Assembly: GCA_949286775.1 (NCBI GenBank)
Contig: CASEDW010000119.1
Coordinates: 1 to 8,980, forward strand
Length of the DNA: 8,980 nucleotides
Source: an uncultured Eubacteriales bacterium
Lineage (GTDB): Bacteria > Bacillota > Clostridia > Lachnospirales > Lachnospiraceae
Direction: 5' to 3'
A program made the translations under genes and the position numbers. Position 1 is the first letter of the stretch; every line of letters starts with the position of its first letter. A model generated the notes under the pieces. That model was not told where the DNA came from. It worked only from the letters and a program-made list of their open reading frames with translations, and ran no database searches. Positions 1-7,166 of the stretch are shown here, in pieces.

Positions 1-255
1 AAGAGTATTTTGCGCCGCGCTTACCATATATTCTCCCAGCTTGTTTTTCGCCTTATGTATGCCCGGCGTATCCTGAAAAATAATCTGCCCTCTTTCGCAC
101 GTAAAGACGCTCTGAATACGGTTTCTCGTTGTCTGAGGTTTACGCGACGTTATCGCTATCTTCTGACCTATAAGGTGGTTCATAAGCGTCGATTTTCCGA
201 CGTTAGGTTTTCCTATCAGCGCCGCGAACCCTGATTTTGTCTGTAATTCATTCAT
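1..255 (-). CDS. era: GTPase Era, N-terminal part (cut by window edge)
   Basis: Era is a Ras-like GTPase that binds the 3' end of 16S rRNA and helps mature the 30S ribosomal subunit. The first 85 residues are visible and the reading frame runs out of the window, so the rest of the G domain and the KH domain are missing. Seen directly: the G1/P-loop GKPNVGKST at about residues 15-23, the switch I/G2 stretch KPQTTRNRI at 39-47, and G3 DTPG at 62-65 followed by IHKAKNKLGEYM. The PQTTRNRI-DTPGIHK combination is characteristic of Era rather than Der or other TrmE-class GTPases. ATG at 255-253 is preceded by GGAAG five bases upstream. The peptidase gene ends 27 bases upstream on the same strand and no terminator is visible between them, so cotranscription is likely. 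In many Firmicutes era sits with other housekeeping genes, so this end of the window probably leads out of the glycan locus. Confidence 0.95.
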   Translation of the reverse strand, partial: MNELQTKSGFAALIGKPNVGKSTLMNHLIGQKIAITSRKPQTTRNRIQSVFTCERGQIIFQDTPGIHKAKNKLGEYMVSAAQNTL

Positions 256-282
256 ATTTTCTTCCAAACTTTCACCAATTAA

Positions 283-3192
283 TCAGCCCTGAATAAAACT
301 CTCAACATGGTCAAACAGCTCTCTGTGCCTGTTTATGGCTGCTTCGCTTCCGAGCACGCAGATGTGCTTTTTATCAAAAGTATCGGCGAGAAGGTTCTTA
401 AGTGCCCTGATGTCTTCTGTTTTGGCGTTTAATATCTCGTCTCTTTCGCGCTGATAATCTTCTTCCGTCATCTTTGTAAAATAAGAATCCAGCGCCAGCG
501 CTCCCTTTGCCTTGGGATTCATCGGCGTATCGAGGGTGCTCACCGTACCGATTATATATTTCGTCATCGTCTTTTCATCCGCGTCAAATTCCCCGGCGAA
601 TTTTGCGAGTCCTTCGTAAACGTCAAGTGTATTTTTCAGGTGTGGATCTCTGTACGACACGAGGTATGAATCTCCCGTTCTCGAAAATCCACTCATACAT
701 CCGTACGCTCCGCCTTTAACCCTTAAGTTAATCCACAGATATTCATAATTTAAAATAGTTTTTAAAATCCGCAGAGCTCCTGTATATTTATAACCTTTTC
801 GTACAAAGTTTCCGGTCTGCGCCACAAACTGAACCTGACCCGATGTGAGTATACCCTCAGACTGTTCTTTTTTCTCCCACTTGTATCCGCTTCCTGTTTC
901 GCAAATATCGGAGAGTTTGTCTTTTATCACGGAAATATTTTTTTGAAGTTCCTCTAATCCCTCTTTGCTTGACGTTATCGAAACTATAATATTGTCTTTT
1001 CTGAATATCTTCTTTGCCAGGGATTTGAGGATAGTTTTAAGTTCTTCTTTTTTCTCCTCAAATTCGGCAAACAGCGTTTCGATAAATCTGTAATAAGATA
1101 TTCCTGAGGTTTCTTCCATCCATCCCGAAAGCTCGTTTACGCCCGCTAACGCGCGTCCTACGGCGCTCATATGACCCGACGCCGGAATAGACGCCTGATA
1201 CTGGGCTTTCTGTCCTGCGATTATCTCATATAATCTCTTGTCGTCTTCAATAAGCGATTCAAATAATATCTCATCGATCATGGACAACGCGAAAGAACAC
1301 TCCTGATTGAGATATTTTGATTTAACGCCGAAAAATTTCTTTGATCCGCCGTCACCTGTCGTAAACGTCTGAAGTCCGCAAGCGATACCGCCCGTTCTCG
1401 AATTTATCTCGTTTGACAGGTCTGAATACGCAAAATGTTTTGTATCTACATATCCGAGAACGCTCTTTAAAAGACTCATATATCTGATCTCTTCGTTTGA
1501 GATATCGTCTACTCCAAACAAGAGTGTCAGATAGCTTATTCCCCGCGTGTCGTAATTCTGATGAAGAATCTTTATTCCTTCAACTTCCTTTTCCAAATTC
1601 ACCAGTTTGATCGGAGTTTTTTTATCGATATCGGCAATAGTGAGCATTGGAAGCATGTCTTTTACTTCATCTGAATCCTCTTCTTCCTGATAGAGCTTCA
1701 GTTCTCTTGTTTCCTTTACTATCCTGTTTATCTCTTCTTCAGATAAAGACGCTTTGTATTCGGCAAGCTTATCAGCAAGCGCCTTTTCTTTCTTTGCCGC
1801 AAGTCCCTTTGCCGGAGATAATGTAACTGTTATCCTGTGGTTATTATTCAGGAGTCTTTCTTTTATAAGATTTTCAAAATATCCCGTGCCGATCTTTTTC
1901 TTTAACTCGTCATAGACAGGAATCTGCCTGAGATAGTCAAAGGGGCGGTTCTCGTCATAGAGCCAACTGTCGTAGGCGTTCATTATATAGATAAGCCCCT
2001 TTGGATATACTGAAAAATCTGCCTCTCTGAATCTGAATTCATAATAATGTATCGCGGCGCGAAGCGCTTTTTCCGAAATACCCTCTCCGGCGATTTTTTC
2101 AAGGGTTTCAGTGATCACTTTTTCAAATTTATCAATATCACCGGCGTTGGCGTATTTCGCATCAACAGAAAAGAAATGCTGCAATATTCCGTCGTTATAG
2201 CATCCAGATACATCTTTGCCTATACCCGCATCGAGAAGCGCCTGTTTTAATGGCGCGCCGGGAGCATCCAGCAGGACATATTCCAGCACATTAAACGCTG
2301 TGGCGGTCTGTATATCGAGTCCGTCTCCTGTAACGATACTCAAATTGAGATACGTATTGTCCTCAAGTGGTTCATCGTCGAGAACAGGATACTCTCCTTT
2401 AATATTTACGGGTTTTTCAAATGGTTTCTGAAATTCTATTTCAGAATCTATGTCCTTTTTATCAAATCTGCTTAAATATTCTCTGTCTATCCAGTCGAGC
2501 TTTTCTTCCATATCGATATTTCCGTAGAGATAGATATAGCTGTTTGACGGATGATAATATGTTCTGTGAAAATCGAGATACTGCTCATATGTAAGTTCAG
2601 GGATAAAATCAGGATCTCCGCCCGATTCAACGCCGTAAGGCGTATCGGGGAACAGCGCGTTGAATACAGTCCTCTCAAGAACAGATTCAGCGGAAGAGAA
2701 AACTCCCTTCATCTCGTTGTAGACAACGCCGTTATATGTAATCGGAGAATCGGCGTCATCCATATGATAATGCCATCCCTCCTGCTTAAATATCTTTTCT
2801 GTCTTGTAAATATTAGGATAAAATACGGCGTCAAGATATACTTCCATCAGATTTTGGAAATCTGTATCATTGCAGCTCGCTACAGGATACATTGTCTTGT
2901 CAGGAAATGTCATCGCGTTTAAGAAGGTATTGAGCGAACCCTTGGCAAGCTCGACAAAGGGATCTTTGAGCGGAAATTTCTCAGAACCGCAGAGCACTGT
3001 ATGTTCTATTATATGTGCCACTCCTGTAGAATCCTTTGGCGGCGTTCTGAAAGCGATATTGAACACTTTATTGTTGTCGTCATTTACAATAAGCGCCACA
3101 TGAGCGCCTGTTTTTTTGTGTTTAAGAAGTATTCCCTGAGAATTTATGTCTTTTATTTCTTCACGTTTAATCAATTCGTAAGCGTCAAACAT
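283..3192 (-). CDS. M16C-family (presequence protease-like) zinc metallopeptidase
   Basis: A 969-residue peptidase of the pitrilysin/insulinase superfamily, subfamily M16C, related to organellar PreP and clostridial homologues. These enzymes enclose short unfolded peptides in a two-halved chamber and degrade them. The inverted zinc motif HXXEH is seen as HIIEH at residues 60-64 (H60 and H64 ligands, E63 catalytic). The third ligand is probably E160 in VVYNEMKG. FPLKDPF (73-79) and LNAMTFPDKTMYPVAS (91-106) are typical of the family. The C-terminal half carries LRVKGGAYG (823-831), whose R824 and Y830 correspond to the substrate-anchoring Arg/Tyr pair. The length matches full-length family members, so the gene looks intact. 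No signal peptide is seen, so it is probably cytosolic. The start ATG abuts the TAA of the upstream glycosyltransferase with no gap, and its AGGAG (3206-3202) lies inside that gene, which implies translational coupling. A role in glycan export is not implied by the sequence. Confidence 0.93.
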   Translation of the reverse strand: MFDAYELIKREEIKDINSQGILLKHKKTGAHVALIVNDDNNKVFNIAFRTPPKDSTGVAHIIEHTVLCGSEKFPLKDPFVELAKGSLNTFLNAMTFPDKTMYPVASCNDTDFQNLMEVYLDAVFYPNIYKTEKIFKQEGWHYHMDDADSPITYNGVVYNEMKGVFSSAESVLERTVFNALFPDTPYGVESGGDPDFIPELTYEQYLDFHRTYYHPSNSYIYLYGNIDMEEKLDWIDREYLSRFDKKDIDSEIEFQKPFEKPVNIKGEYPVLDDEPLEDNTYLNLSIVTGDGLDIQTATAFNVLEYVLLDAPGAPLKQALLDAGIGKDVSGCYNDGILQHFFSVDAKYANAGDIDKFEKVITETLEKIAGEGISEKALRAAIHYYEFRFREADFSVYPKGLIYIMNAYDSWLYDENRPFDYLRQIPVYDELKKKIGTGYFENLIKERLLNNNHRITVTLSPAKGLAAKKEKALADKLAEYKASLSEEEINRIVKETRELKLYQEEEDSDEVKDMLPMLTIADIDKKTPIKLVNLEKEVEGIKILHQNYDTRGISYLTLLFGVDDISNEEIRYMSLLKSVLGYVDTKHFAYSDLSNEINSRTGGIACGLQTFTTGDGGSKKFFGVKSKYLNQECSFALSMIDEILFESLIEDDKRLYEIIAGQKAQYQASIPASGHMSAVGRALAGVNELSGWMEETSGISYYRFIETLFAEFEEKKEELKTILKSLAKKIFRKDNIIVSITSSKEGLEELQKNISVIKDKLSDICETGSGYKWEKKEQSEGILTSGQVQFVAQTGNFVRKGYKYTGALRILKTILNYEYLWINLRVKGGAYGCMSGFSRTGDSYLVSYRDPHLKNTLDVYEGLAKFAGEFDADEKTMTKYIIGTVSTLDTPMNPKAKGALALDSYFTKMTEEDYQRERDEILNAKTEDIRALKNLLADTFDKKHICVLGSEAAINRHRELFDHVESFIQG

Positions 3193-4164
3193 TTATTTTT
3201 TCTCCTGTTCAAAATATTCTTTCCAATACCATGGACATAACGACCATTTCATTATTCTTTTTTTTGACAGCTTTTTATAATTTTTTCCAAACTTATAACC
3301 TAAATATTTGCATCCGCTTATCCATACAAGTTTGAACAGCAGATGATATTTATGCCTGGCGCAAATATATTTCGCTGTCTCTTTTATAAGCTTTACGCCT
3401 TCAGATTCTGACGGATACGCCGAAAAAAGCTGGCTGTACTGAGCCTGGGACGCTCCGATATCAAAATTTCTTCTGAACTGCTGTCTTCCCGAATATTCAT
3501 GGGAATGAAAAACACACGCGTCCGCCGCGTAAGCTATCCTGTAGCCCTCTTCGATGGCGTTTCCCGCAAGTATCATATCTTCATTTAAGACGACAGGCCT
3601 TGGAAATCCCCCGAGTTTGTTATAGACTTTTCTGTCATACGCAGCGCAGACATTTGAGCAGAAAAATGTTTTTATTCCCATTTTCGGAAGGTCTTTTCTC
3701 GTCTTTATGCATCCTGTTTCAGGATAATTAAAACTTCTCGTAAACTGCTCTATAAGCCCAGCGTCTTCCTTTGGAAGCTGTCTGGCGTAGGATATTTCCG
3801 CTTTTTTCTCTATGATAGGAGCTACAAGATTTTTTATCAGATACTGATCTTTCGGCACCGCGTCCTGGGTCATAAAAACGAGTATATCGGCCTTTGATTC
3901 GCAGGCTGCCGCGTGTCTCACTGTCCCATGATTGAACTGCTCCTGCTTTATATGTATTATCCTCACGTCAGGAAATTTTTCCTCGATAGATTTGTCCCAG
4001 TACTGTTCTTCTGTATTAACGATAATTATATTGTCAGCCGGCATAACTTGCAAAGCCAGGCTGCAAAGAAGCTTCGCTAACTCCGCGCCTGGCTGACATG
4101 TCGGTATTATAATATCTACAGATGTTTTTTTTTCCTGATTGAAATTATTATCTTTGTTGTTCAT
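3193..4164 (-). CDS. Family 2 glycosyltransferase, rhamnosyltransferase-like
   Basis: A 323-residue GT-A-fold, inverting GT2 enzyme predicted to add a sugar to the lipid-linked oligosaccharide on the inner face of the membrane. The nucleotide-sugar fold starts at VDIIIPTCQPG (16-26). QFNHGTVRHAAA (76-87) resembles the FxHGGTRN motif of bacterial rhamnosyltransferases. TQDA (99-102) is the metal-binding region in DXD position, SYARQLP (125-131) is also family-typical, and the ED of LNEDMILAG (E195, D196) is the likely catalytic base region, followed by HSHEYS at 220-225. The C-terminus (about 265-323) is basic with aromatic clusters and may sit on the membrane. It starts 45 bases after the LCP gene and runs directly into the peptidase gene (TAA then ATG). 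Its ATG lacks a good ribosome binding site; an in-frame TAA lies a few codons upstream and the next Met is residue 42, so no better start is available. Rhamnose as donor is an inference from motif resemblance. Confidence 0.87.
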   Translation of the reverse strand: MNNKDNNFNQEKKTSVDIIIPTCQPGAELAKLLCSLALQVMPADNIIIVNTEEQYWDKSIEEKFPDVRIIHIKQEQFNHGTVRHAAACESKADILVFMTQDAVPKDQYLIKNLVAPIIEKKAEISYARQLPKEDAGLIEQFTRSFNYPETGCIKTRKDLPKMGIKTFFCSNVCAAYDRKVYNKLGGFPRPVVLNEDMILAGNAIEEGYRIAYAADACVFHSHEYSGRQQFRRNFDIGASQAQYSQLFSAYPSESEGVKLIKETAKYICARHKYHLLFKLVWISGCKYLGYKFGKNYKKLSKKRIMKWSLCPWYWKEYFEQEKK

Positions 4165-4187
4165 TATAATACATTATCCATAAGCAT
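4164..4187 (-). CDS. Possible 7-codon leader cistron overlapping the next start codon
   Basis: In the 45-base gap after the LCP gene, an AGGA (4200-4197) lies nine bases before an ATG at 4187-4185. This opens a short frame reading MLMDNVL and then TAA. The last A of that TAA is the first base of the glycosyltransferase ATG (TAATG overlap), a common arrangement for translational coupling. The downstream gene has no convincing ribosome binding site of its own, which makes the arrangement more plausible. Nothing else proves that the peptide is made. The frame is also open farther upstream, out of frame with the end of the LCP gene, so chance cannot be excluded. Confidence 0.3.
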   Translation of the reverse strand: MLMDNVL

Positions 4188-4209
4188 TAAATTTTGTCCT
4201 GCAAATACT

Positions 4210-5529
4210 CTAATATTGCTCTTGTTCCGCTTCCAGAGCCTGCTGATATTCTTCCTCTGTATATTTAGGCACATCTGCAAGATCGCCCTGCTGAGCGCAG
4301 TAGTCAATATCTTCTTCGGTAAGCCCCGTCTGCATCGATATCTGATAACTGTATTCCAGCATCGTCTCTTTAGGGACATACTCCTGATCCGGGAAGAGGA
4401 ACTCATGAAGCAGCTGCACATTGTAGGCAAGAGTTACCGGAATTACGCAGTCTGTTCCTGTAAGGCTTCCATCGTCTTCATAGTGAACAAACGGGAATCC
4501 TGCCTGATCTTCCTCGGTCATCTGATATGTAAGTATCGACGTCGCCGTAGTTATCAGCTTCATATTGTCGATATTAGTCGTCACCATCGGAAGCACTTCG
4601 TTTAAAATGCTGTCAAGGGTTCCGAGATCCATCGTAGCCGCTTTTTGTTTTATAAGAGAAAGCACTTCTCTCTGACGCGACGCTCTCTTAAAATCATATC
4701 CTTCCGTATATCTTATACGGGCATAAGAAACCGCCTGGGAGCCGTTAACATGGAACGTTCTCGCGATATAACCGTCAAAATCAGGATCATCCGGCACAGG
4801 AATCTCCTCGTACTCAACGCCGCATATCTCAGAAGTCTCAACATTGTAATTGTTTACATGAATCAGCTCCTGCTTTGTCATATTGATATCGAGTCCTCCG
4901 AGAAGATCAACAACTTTCGCGAGAGCAGTAAAATCAACTGTAATAAATTCAGTGATATCAAGGTCAAGATTCAGATTGAGCATCGAAAGGAACTGCTCCG
5001 GTCCGCCGTAATTATAAGCGGCGTTGGCCTTTGCATAGTAATCAGGATTTCCATAGTAATCTTCGATAATGTTCAGATACGTATCCCTCATAACAGAACA
5101 GAGCTTGATAGTTTTCGCGTTATGATCCAGAACGCATATGATCATAGTATCGCTGTTCTTTACTTCCGCTTCATCCGGTCTTGAATCAAGTCCTACAAGC
5201 GCGATGACGTCAACGCCGGTGAGGTTTGCCGTCTGCTGCTGCGCCTGCTGATCAGATGCGGCCGGCGTCTGCTGCTGCGTCCCGTCGGTGGCCTGAGCGG
5301 TCTGGGTATTCTGTTTATTATTAAACTCAGTTGATGTATGAACTTTTGTATCGTCAAGTTCCACATGATTTACAAGCGACATTTTTCTGGCAAACCAGAT
5401 CGCTCCGAACAGCACTACTGATAAAACGCAGATTGTCACGATTTCCGCTATCAGCACCCTTCTTCTTTTCTTAATCTGCTGCCTTCGTCTGCTTCTCATG
5501 TTTGCCTTATTATGTTTGTTTTCTCTCAT
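4210..5529 (-). CDS. LCP (LytR-CpsA-Psr) family cell-wall glycopolymer ligase
   Basis: A 439-residue type II membrane protein. LCP enzymes transfer undecaprenyl-pyrophosphate-linked polymers onto peptidoglycan, or in some cases onto protein, at the outer membrane face. Residues 11-24 are strongly basic (MRSRRRQQIKKRRR). A single membrane helix spans about 25-46, then a Q/T/A-rich linker runs about 65-103. The LCP domain starts at VDVIALVGLDSR (106-117; conserved D115 and R117), with SDTMII (126-131), SVMRDTY (145-151), KANAAYNYGG (167-176) and DFTALAKVVDLLGGLDI (199-215). The C-terminal part has QAVSYARIRYT (265-275), then the Arg-rich FKRASRQREVL (280-290), whose arginines bind the pyrophosphate. 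The start at 5529 was chosen because AGGAG (5541-5537) lies seven bases upstream. An upstream in-frame ATG at 5574 would overlap the preceding gene by 23 bases without a ribosome binding site. Its neighbours (initiating sugar transferase and GT2) suggest that it attaches this locus's glycan. Confidence 0.93.
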   Translation of the reverse strand: MRENKHNKANMRSRRRQQIKKRRRVLIAEIVTICVLSVVLFGAIWFARKMSLVNHVELDDTKVHTSTEFNNKQNTQTAQATDGTQQQTPAASDQQAQQQTANLTGVDVIALVGLDSRPDEAEVKNSDTMIICVLDHNAKTIKLCSVMRDTYLNIIEDYYGNPDYYAKANAAYNYGGPEQFLSMLNLNLDLDITEFITVDFTALAKVVDLLGGLDINMTKQELIHVNNYNVETSEICGVEYEEIPVPDDPDFDGYIARTFHVNGSQAVSYARIRYTEGYDFKRASRQREVLSLIKQKAATMDLGTLDSILNEVLPMVTTNIDNMKLITTATSILTYQMTEEDQAGFPFVHYEDDGSLTGTDCVIPVTLAYNVQLLHEFLFPDQEYVPKETMLEYSYQISMQTGLTEEDIDYCAQQGDLADVPKYTEEEYQQALEAEQEQY

Positions 5530-5536
5530 AATTAAG

Positions 5537-5541
5537 CTCCT
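5537..5541 (-). promoter_or_regulatory. Ribosome binding site that fixes the LCP gene start
   Basis: AGGAG on the minus strand, seven bases before the ATG at 5529-5527. It supports this Met over the in-frame ATG 15 codons farther upstream, which lies inside the sugar transferase gene. Confidence 0.8.
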
Positions 5542-5550
5542 AATTTTTAT

Positions 5551-5572
5551 GTCAATAAGCGTTCTTATTGAC
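5551..5572 (-). other. Perfect 9-bp stem-loop over the sugar transferase stop codon
   Basis: GTCAATAAG (minus strand 5572-5564) pairs perfectly with CTTATTGAC (5559-5551) around a four-base loop. The stem includes the last codons and the TGA of the sugar transferase gene and ends ten bases before the AGGAG of the LCP gene. No T-run follows on either strand, so it does not look like an intrinsic terminator. It may affect translational coupling or RNA processing between the two genes. Only the structure is visible; the role is inferred. Confidence 0.5.
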
Positions 5573-6952
5573 AAACCCCTTGAAAATTGTCAAAAACAAG
5601 ATTTTTATGTCAAGTCCTATGGACCAGTTTTCAATGTAATAAAGATCGCAGTCTATCCTCTTTTTAATAGACGTGTCTCCCCTGAATCCGTTTATCTGAG
5701 CCCATCCCGTGATACCCGGTCTTACCTGATGTTTGATCATATAACGTGGTATCTCCTCACGGAATTTTTCTACGAACTGCGGTCTTTCAGGCCTTGGGCC
5801 TACGAGCGACATATCGCCCTTTAAAACATTTATGAACTGCGGAAGTTCATCTATGCTTGTTTTTCTGATGAATTTTCCGAACTTCGTGACTCTCGGATCG
5901 TCCTTCGTCGTCCAGCCTTTTTTCTCTGTTTTTTCGTCCTGTACCTTCATCGATCTGAATTTATACATGACAAATTCCCTGTTATGAAGTCCGACTCTGA
6001 CCTGCTTAAATATCAGTGGTCCCGGCGAAGAAATTTTGATGCCTATCGCCGCGATCAGCATAACTGGTGAAAAGATAGCTATGCATATCAGGGATCCTAC
6101 TATATCTCCGATCCTTTTAACTGTCGCATAGAAGAAATTGCTGAGGGGCACATATCTTATGTTTACAACAGGAAGCCCGAGCATATCCTCCGTATGCGGC
6201 TTTGTCGAGATTACATTGTAATAGTCAGGTATGAATTTTGTATGAACACCCGACTTTTCACATTCAGCCACAATTGATTTCAATTTATAGTACTGATCAA
6301 GACAGAGCGTAATAGCGATCTCATCGACAGCGTTTGCAGGAAGAATGTCTCTGATCGCCGCCAGCCTTCCGATCACCTGAACGCCCCTGTACTGGGTTCC
6401 TTCAGAAATCACATCGTCAACTATTCCCACTATATCATATCCGAGTTCAGGAAATCCCTTTACCCTGTCTATAAATTCCTCCGCCGAATCGCTGTAGCCT
6501 ACAAGAATGATCTTTTTTCTGTTCGTACTCTTTCTCGCGGACTTTTTCATAATAGTCCTGATTATATTTCTCACAAGACCGTCAAGAACTATGTTTATAA
6601 AGGCGAACGCCACGATCATTGTTCTCGCGAAATGCTCCTGCTTTGTAACATAGAGAAATACGATCATTATCAGCACTGCGACTATGTTCGACTTGATAAT
6701 GTTCCCGGCTTCTTTATACCGCCGCTGCGTCATCATCGGTACGTATAAATTAAAGATATAATTTAACAAGAGAAACAGCGGTACGATATATATGAGCGAC
6801 TGCATATAGTATGAAACTGAAAGCCCCGCGTAAACCTTGCCGAGAAGATCTGTTCTGAATCTGATAAACCAGGCTAAAATATATGAAACTATAACAATAA
6901 TTGCATCCGCCAGCATAAGCCCGCGGCTCAGATGCATCTGTGATTCGCTCAT
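5552..6952 (-). CDS. Undecaprenyl-phosphate sugar-1-phosphate transferase (WcaJ/EpsE-type initiating enzyme)
   Basis: A 466-residue polytopic polyprenyl-phosphate hexose-1-phosphate transferase that starts glycan synthesis by moving a sugar phosphate from a UDP-sugar to undecaprenyl phosphate. Four N-terminal membrane helices are seen (about 13-30, 52-70, 88-103, 110-126). A Rossmann-like CoA-binding-type domain follows (about 147-265, starting KKIILVGYSDSAEEF). Then come a hydrophobic, probably re-entrant helix (about 283-306) ending at the SSPGP turn, and the catalytic bacterial sugar transferase domain. Key motifs are FKQVRVG (315-321), YKFRSM (330-335), the catalytic Asp-Glu pair D368-E369 in SIDELPQ, LVGPRPERPQF (383-393), RPGITGWAQINGFRGDTS (411-428) and DLYYIENWSIGLDIKIL (436-452). 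The RGDTS and NWS features resemble the undecaprenyl-phosphate glucose phosphotransferase group, so UDP-glucose or UDP-galactose is the likely donor (inference). Length and domain order are normal. AAAGGGTG lies just upstream of the ATG, and a strong SigA promoter precedes it. Confidence 0.95.
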   Translation of the reverse strand: MSESQMHLSRGLMLADAIIVIVSYILAWFIRFRTDLLGKVYAGLSVSYYMQSLIYIVPLFLLLNYIFNLYVPMMTQRRYKEAGNIIKSNIVAVLIMIVFLYVTKQEHFARTMIVAFAFINIVLDGLVRNIIRTIMKKSARKSTNRKKIILVGYSDSAEEFIDRVKGFPELGYDIVGIVDDVISEGTQYRGVQVIGRLAAIRDILPANAVDEIAITLCLDQYYKLKSIVAECEKSGVHTKFIPDYYNVISTKPHTEDMLGLPVVNIRYVPLSNFFYATVKRIGDIVGSLICIAIFSPVMLIAAIGIKISSPGPLIFKQVRVGLHNREFVMYKFRSMKVQDEKTEKKGWTTKDDPRVTKFGKFIRKTSIDELPQFINVLKGDMSLVGPRPERPQFVEKFREEIPRYMIKHQVRPGITGWAQINGFRGDTSIKKRIDCDLYYIENWSIGLDIKILFLTIFKGFVNKNAY

Positions 6953-6985
6953 ATGTCACCCTTTCTTTTTCACTCTTGATCGTAA

Positions 6986-7014
6986 ATTATACTATAATGA
7001 ATATAATTTATCAA
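6986..7014 (-). promoter_or_regulatory. Near-consensus SigA promoter driving the sugar transferase-LCP-GT-peptidase-era unit
   Basis: The minus strand carries TTGATA (7014-7009) and a perfect TATAAT (6991-6986) separated by exactly 17 bases. The -35 box differs from TTGACA at one position, and the spacer is very AT-rich. Transcription would start near 6979, leaving a leader of about 25 bases before the ATG at 6952, which includes the AAAGGGTG ribosome binding site. It lies 21 bases downstream of the repeat element's end at 7036. No operator palindrome is evident. Confidence 0.85.
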
Positions 7015-7035
7015 GTATACGGTTATTGGCTGTAT

Positions 7036-7059
7036 TTTGTGTATATTAGTTCCTTGGTA
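7036..7059. repeat. 24-bp exact direct repeat, copy 1 (element end)
   Basis: Identical over 24 bases to 7197-7220, 161 bases apart. It begins TTTGTGTATATTAG on the plus strand and ends CCTTGGTA. Similarity continues imperfectly inward for roughly 20-25 more bases (7060-7085 against 7221-7245), including TTTCTCC followed by CGCAC or ACAG. This copy lies wholly in non-coding DNA. Confidence 0.9.
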
Positions 7060-7066
7060 ATACCAC

Positions 7067-7098
7067 GGATTTCTCCGCACTTCGTGCTCTCGAAATCC
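7067..7098 (-). other. Stem-loop inside the repeat element
   Basis: GGATTTC (plus 7067-7073) pairs with GAAATCC (7092-7098), and an inner GCAC (7077-7080) pairs with GTGC (7084-7087) around a three-base loop. Unpaired bases between the two stems form an internal loop. No T-run follows, so it is not a simple terminator. Confidence 0.6.
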
Positions 7099-7119
7099 TG
7101 AAAACATTCGGATTCCATA

Positions 7120-7138
7120 CATTTTTCTAAGAAAAATG
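7120..7138 (-). other. 8-bp AT-rich stem-loop inside the repeat element
   Basis: CATTTTTC (plus 7120-7127) is the exact reverse complement of GAAAAATG (7131-7138), with a three-base loop. It lies in the middle of the MITE-like element. Neither strand shows the GC-rich stem plus T-run of an intrinsic terminator. Confidence 0.5.
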
Positions 7139-7166
7139 ATTTCATCCTCATGTTTTAGCGGTCCTC

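Noticed and set aside
10..234. A 74-codon plus-strand open frame at the window start
   Set aside because: It is the antisense shadow of era, whose GTPase motifs are unambiguous on the other strand.
4165..4209. A promoter in the LCP-glycosyltransferase gap, suggested by TATAAT overlapping the start codon
   Set aside because: No -35 box lies at proper spacing, and transcription would begin inside the coding region.
4164..4430. An 88-codon open frame on the minus strand overlapping the end of the LCP gene
   Set aside because: It is out of frame with a strongly supported LCP gene, has low-complexity Arg/Ser/Cys-rich composition and no family resemblance. Only its last seven codons, with their own AGGA, are kept as a possible leader.
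5230..5330. CAG/CTG-like repeats in the LCP gene as a slippage-prone microsatellite
   Set aside because: The Gln/Thr/Ala-rich linker uses mixed codons without long uninterrupted units, which is normal for the flexible stalk of membrane-anchored LCP proteins.
5543..5613. A 13-base direct repeat (ATTTTTATGTCAA at 5543 and 5601) that reads TTGACA on the minus strand, a possible internal promoter
   Set aside because: Neither copy, nor the further TTGACA nearby, has a recognisable -10 box at 16-18 bases, and one copy lies within conserved coding sequence. Chance in AT-rich DNA is the simpler reading.
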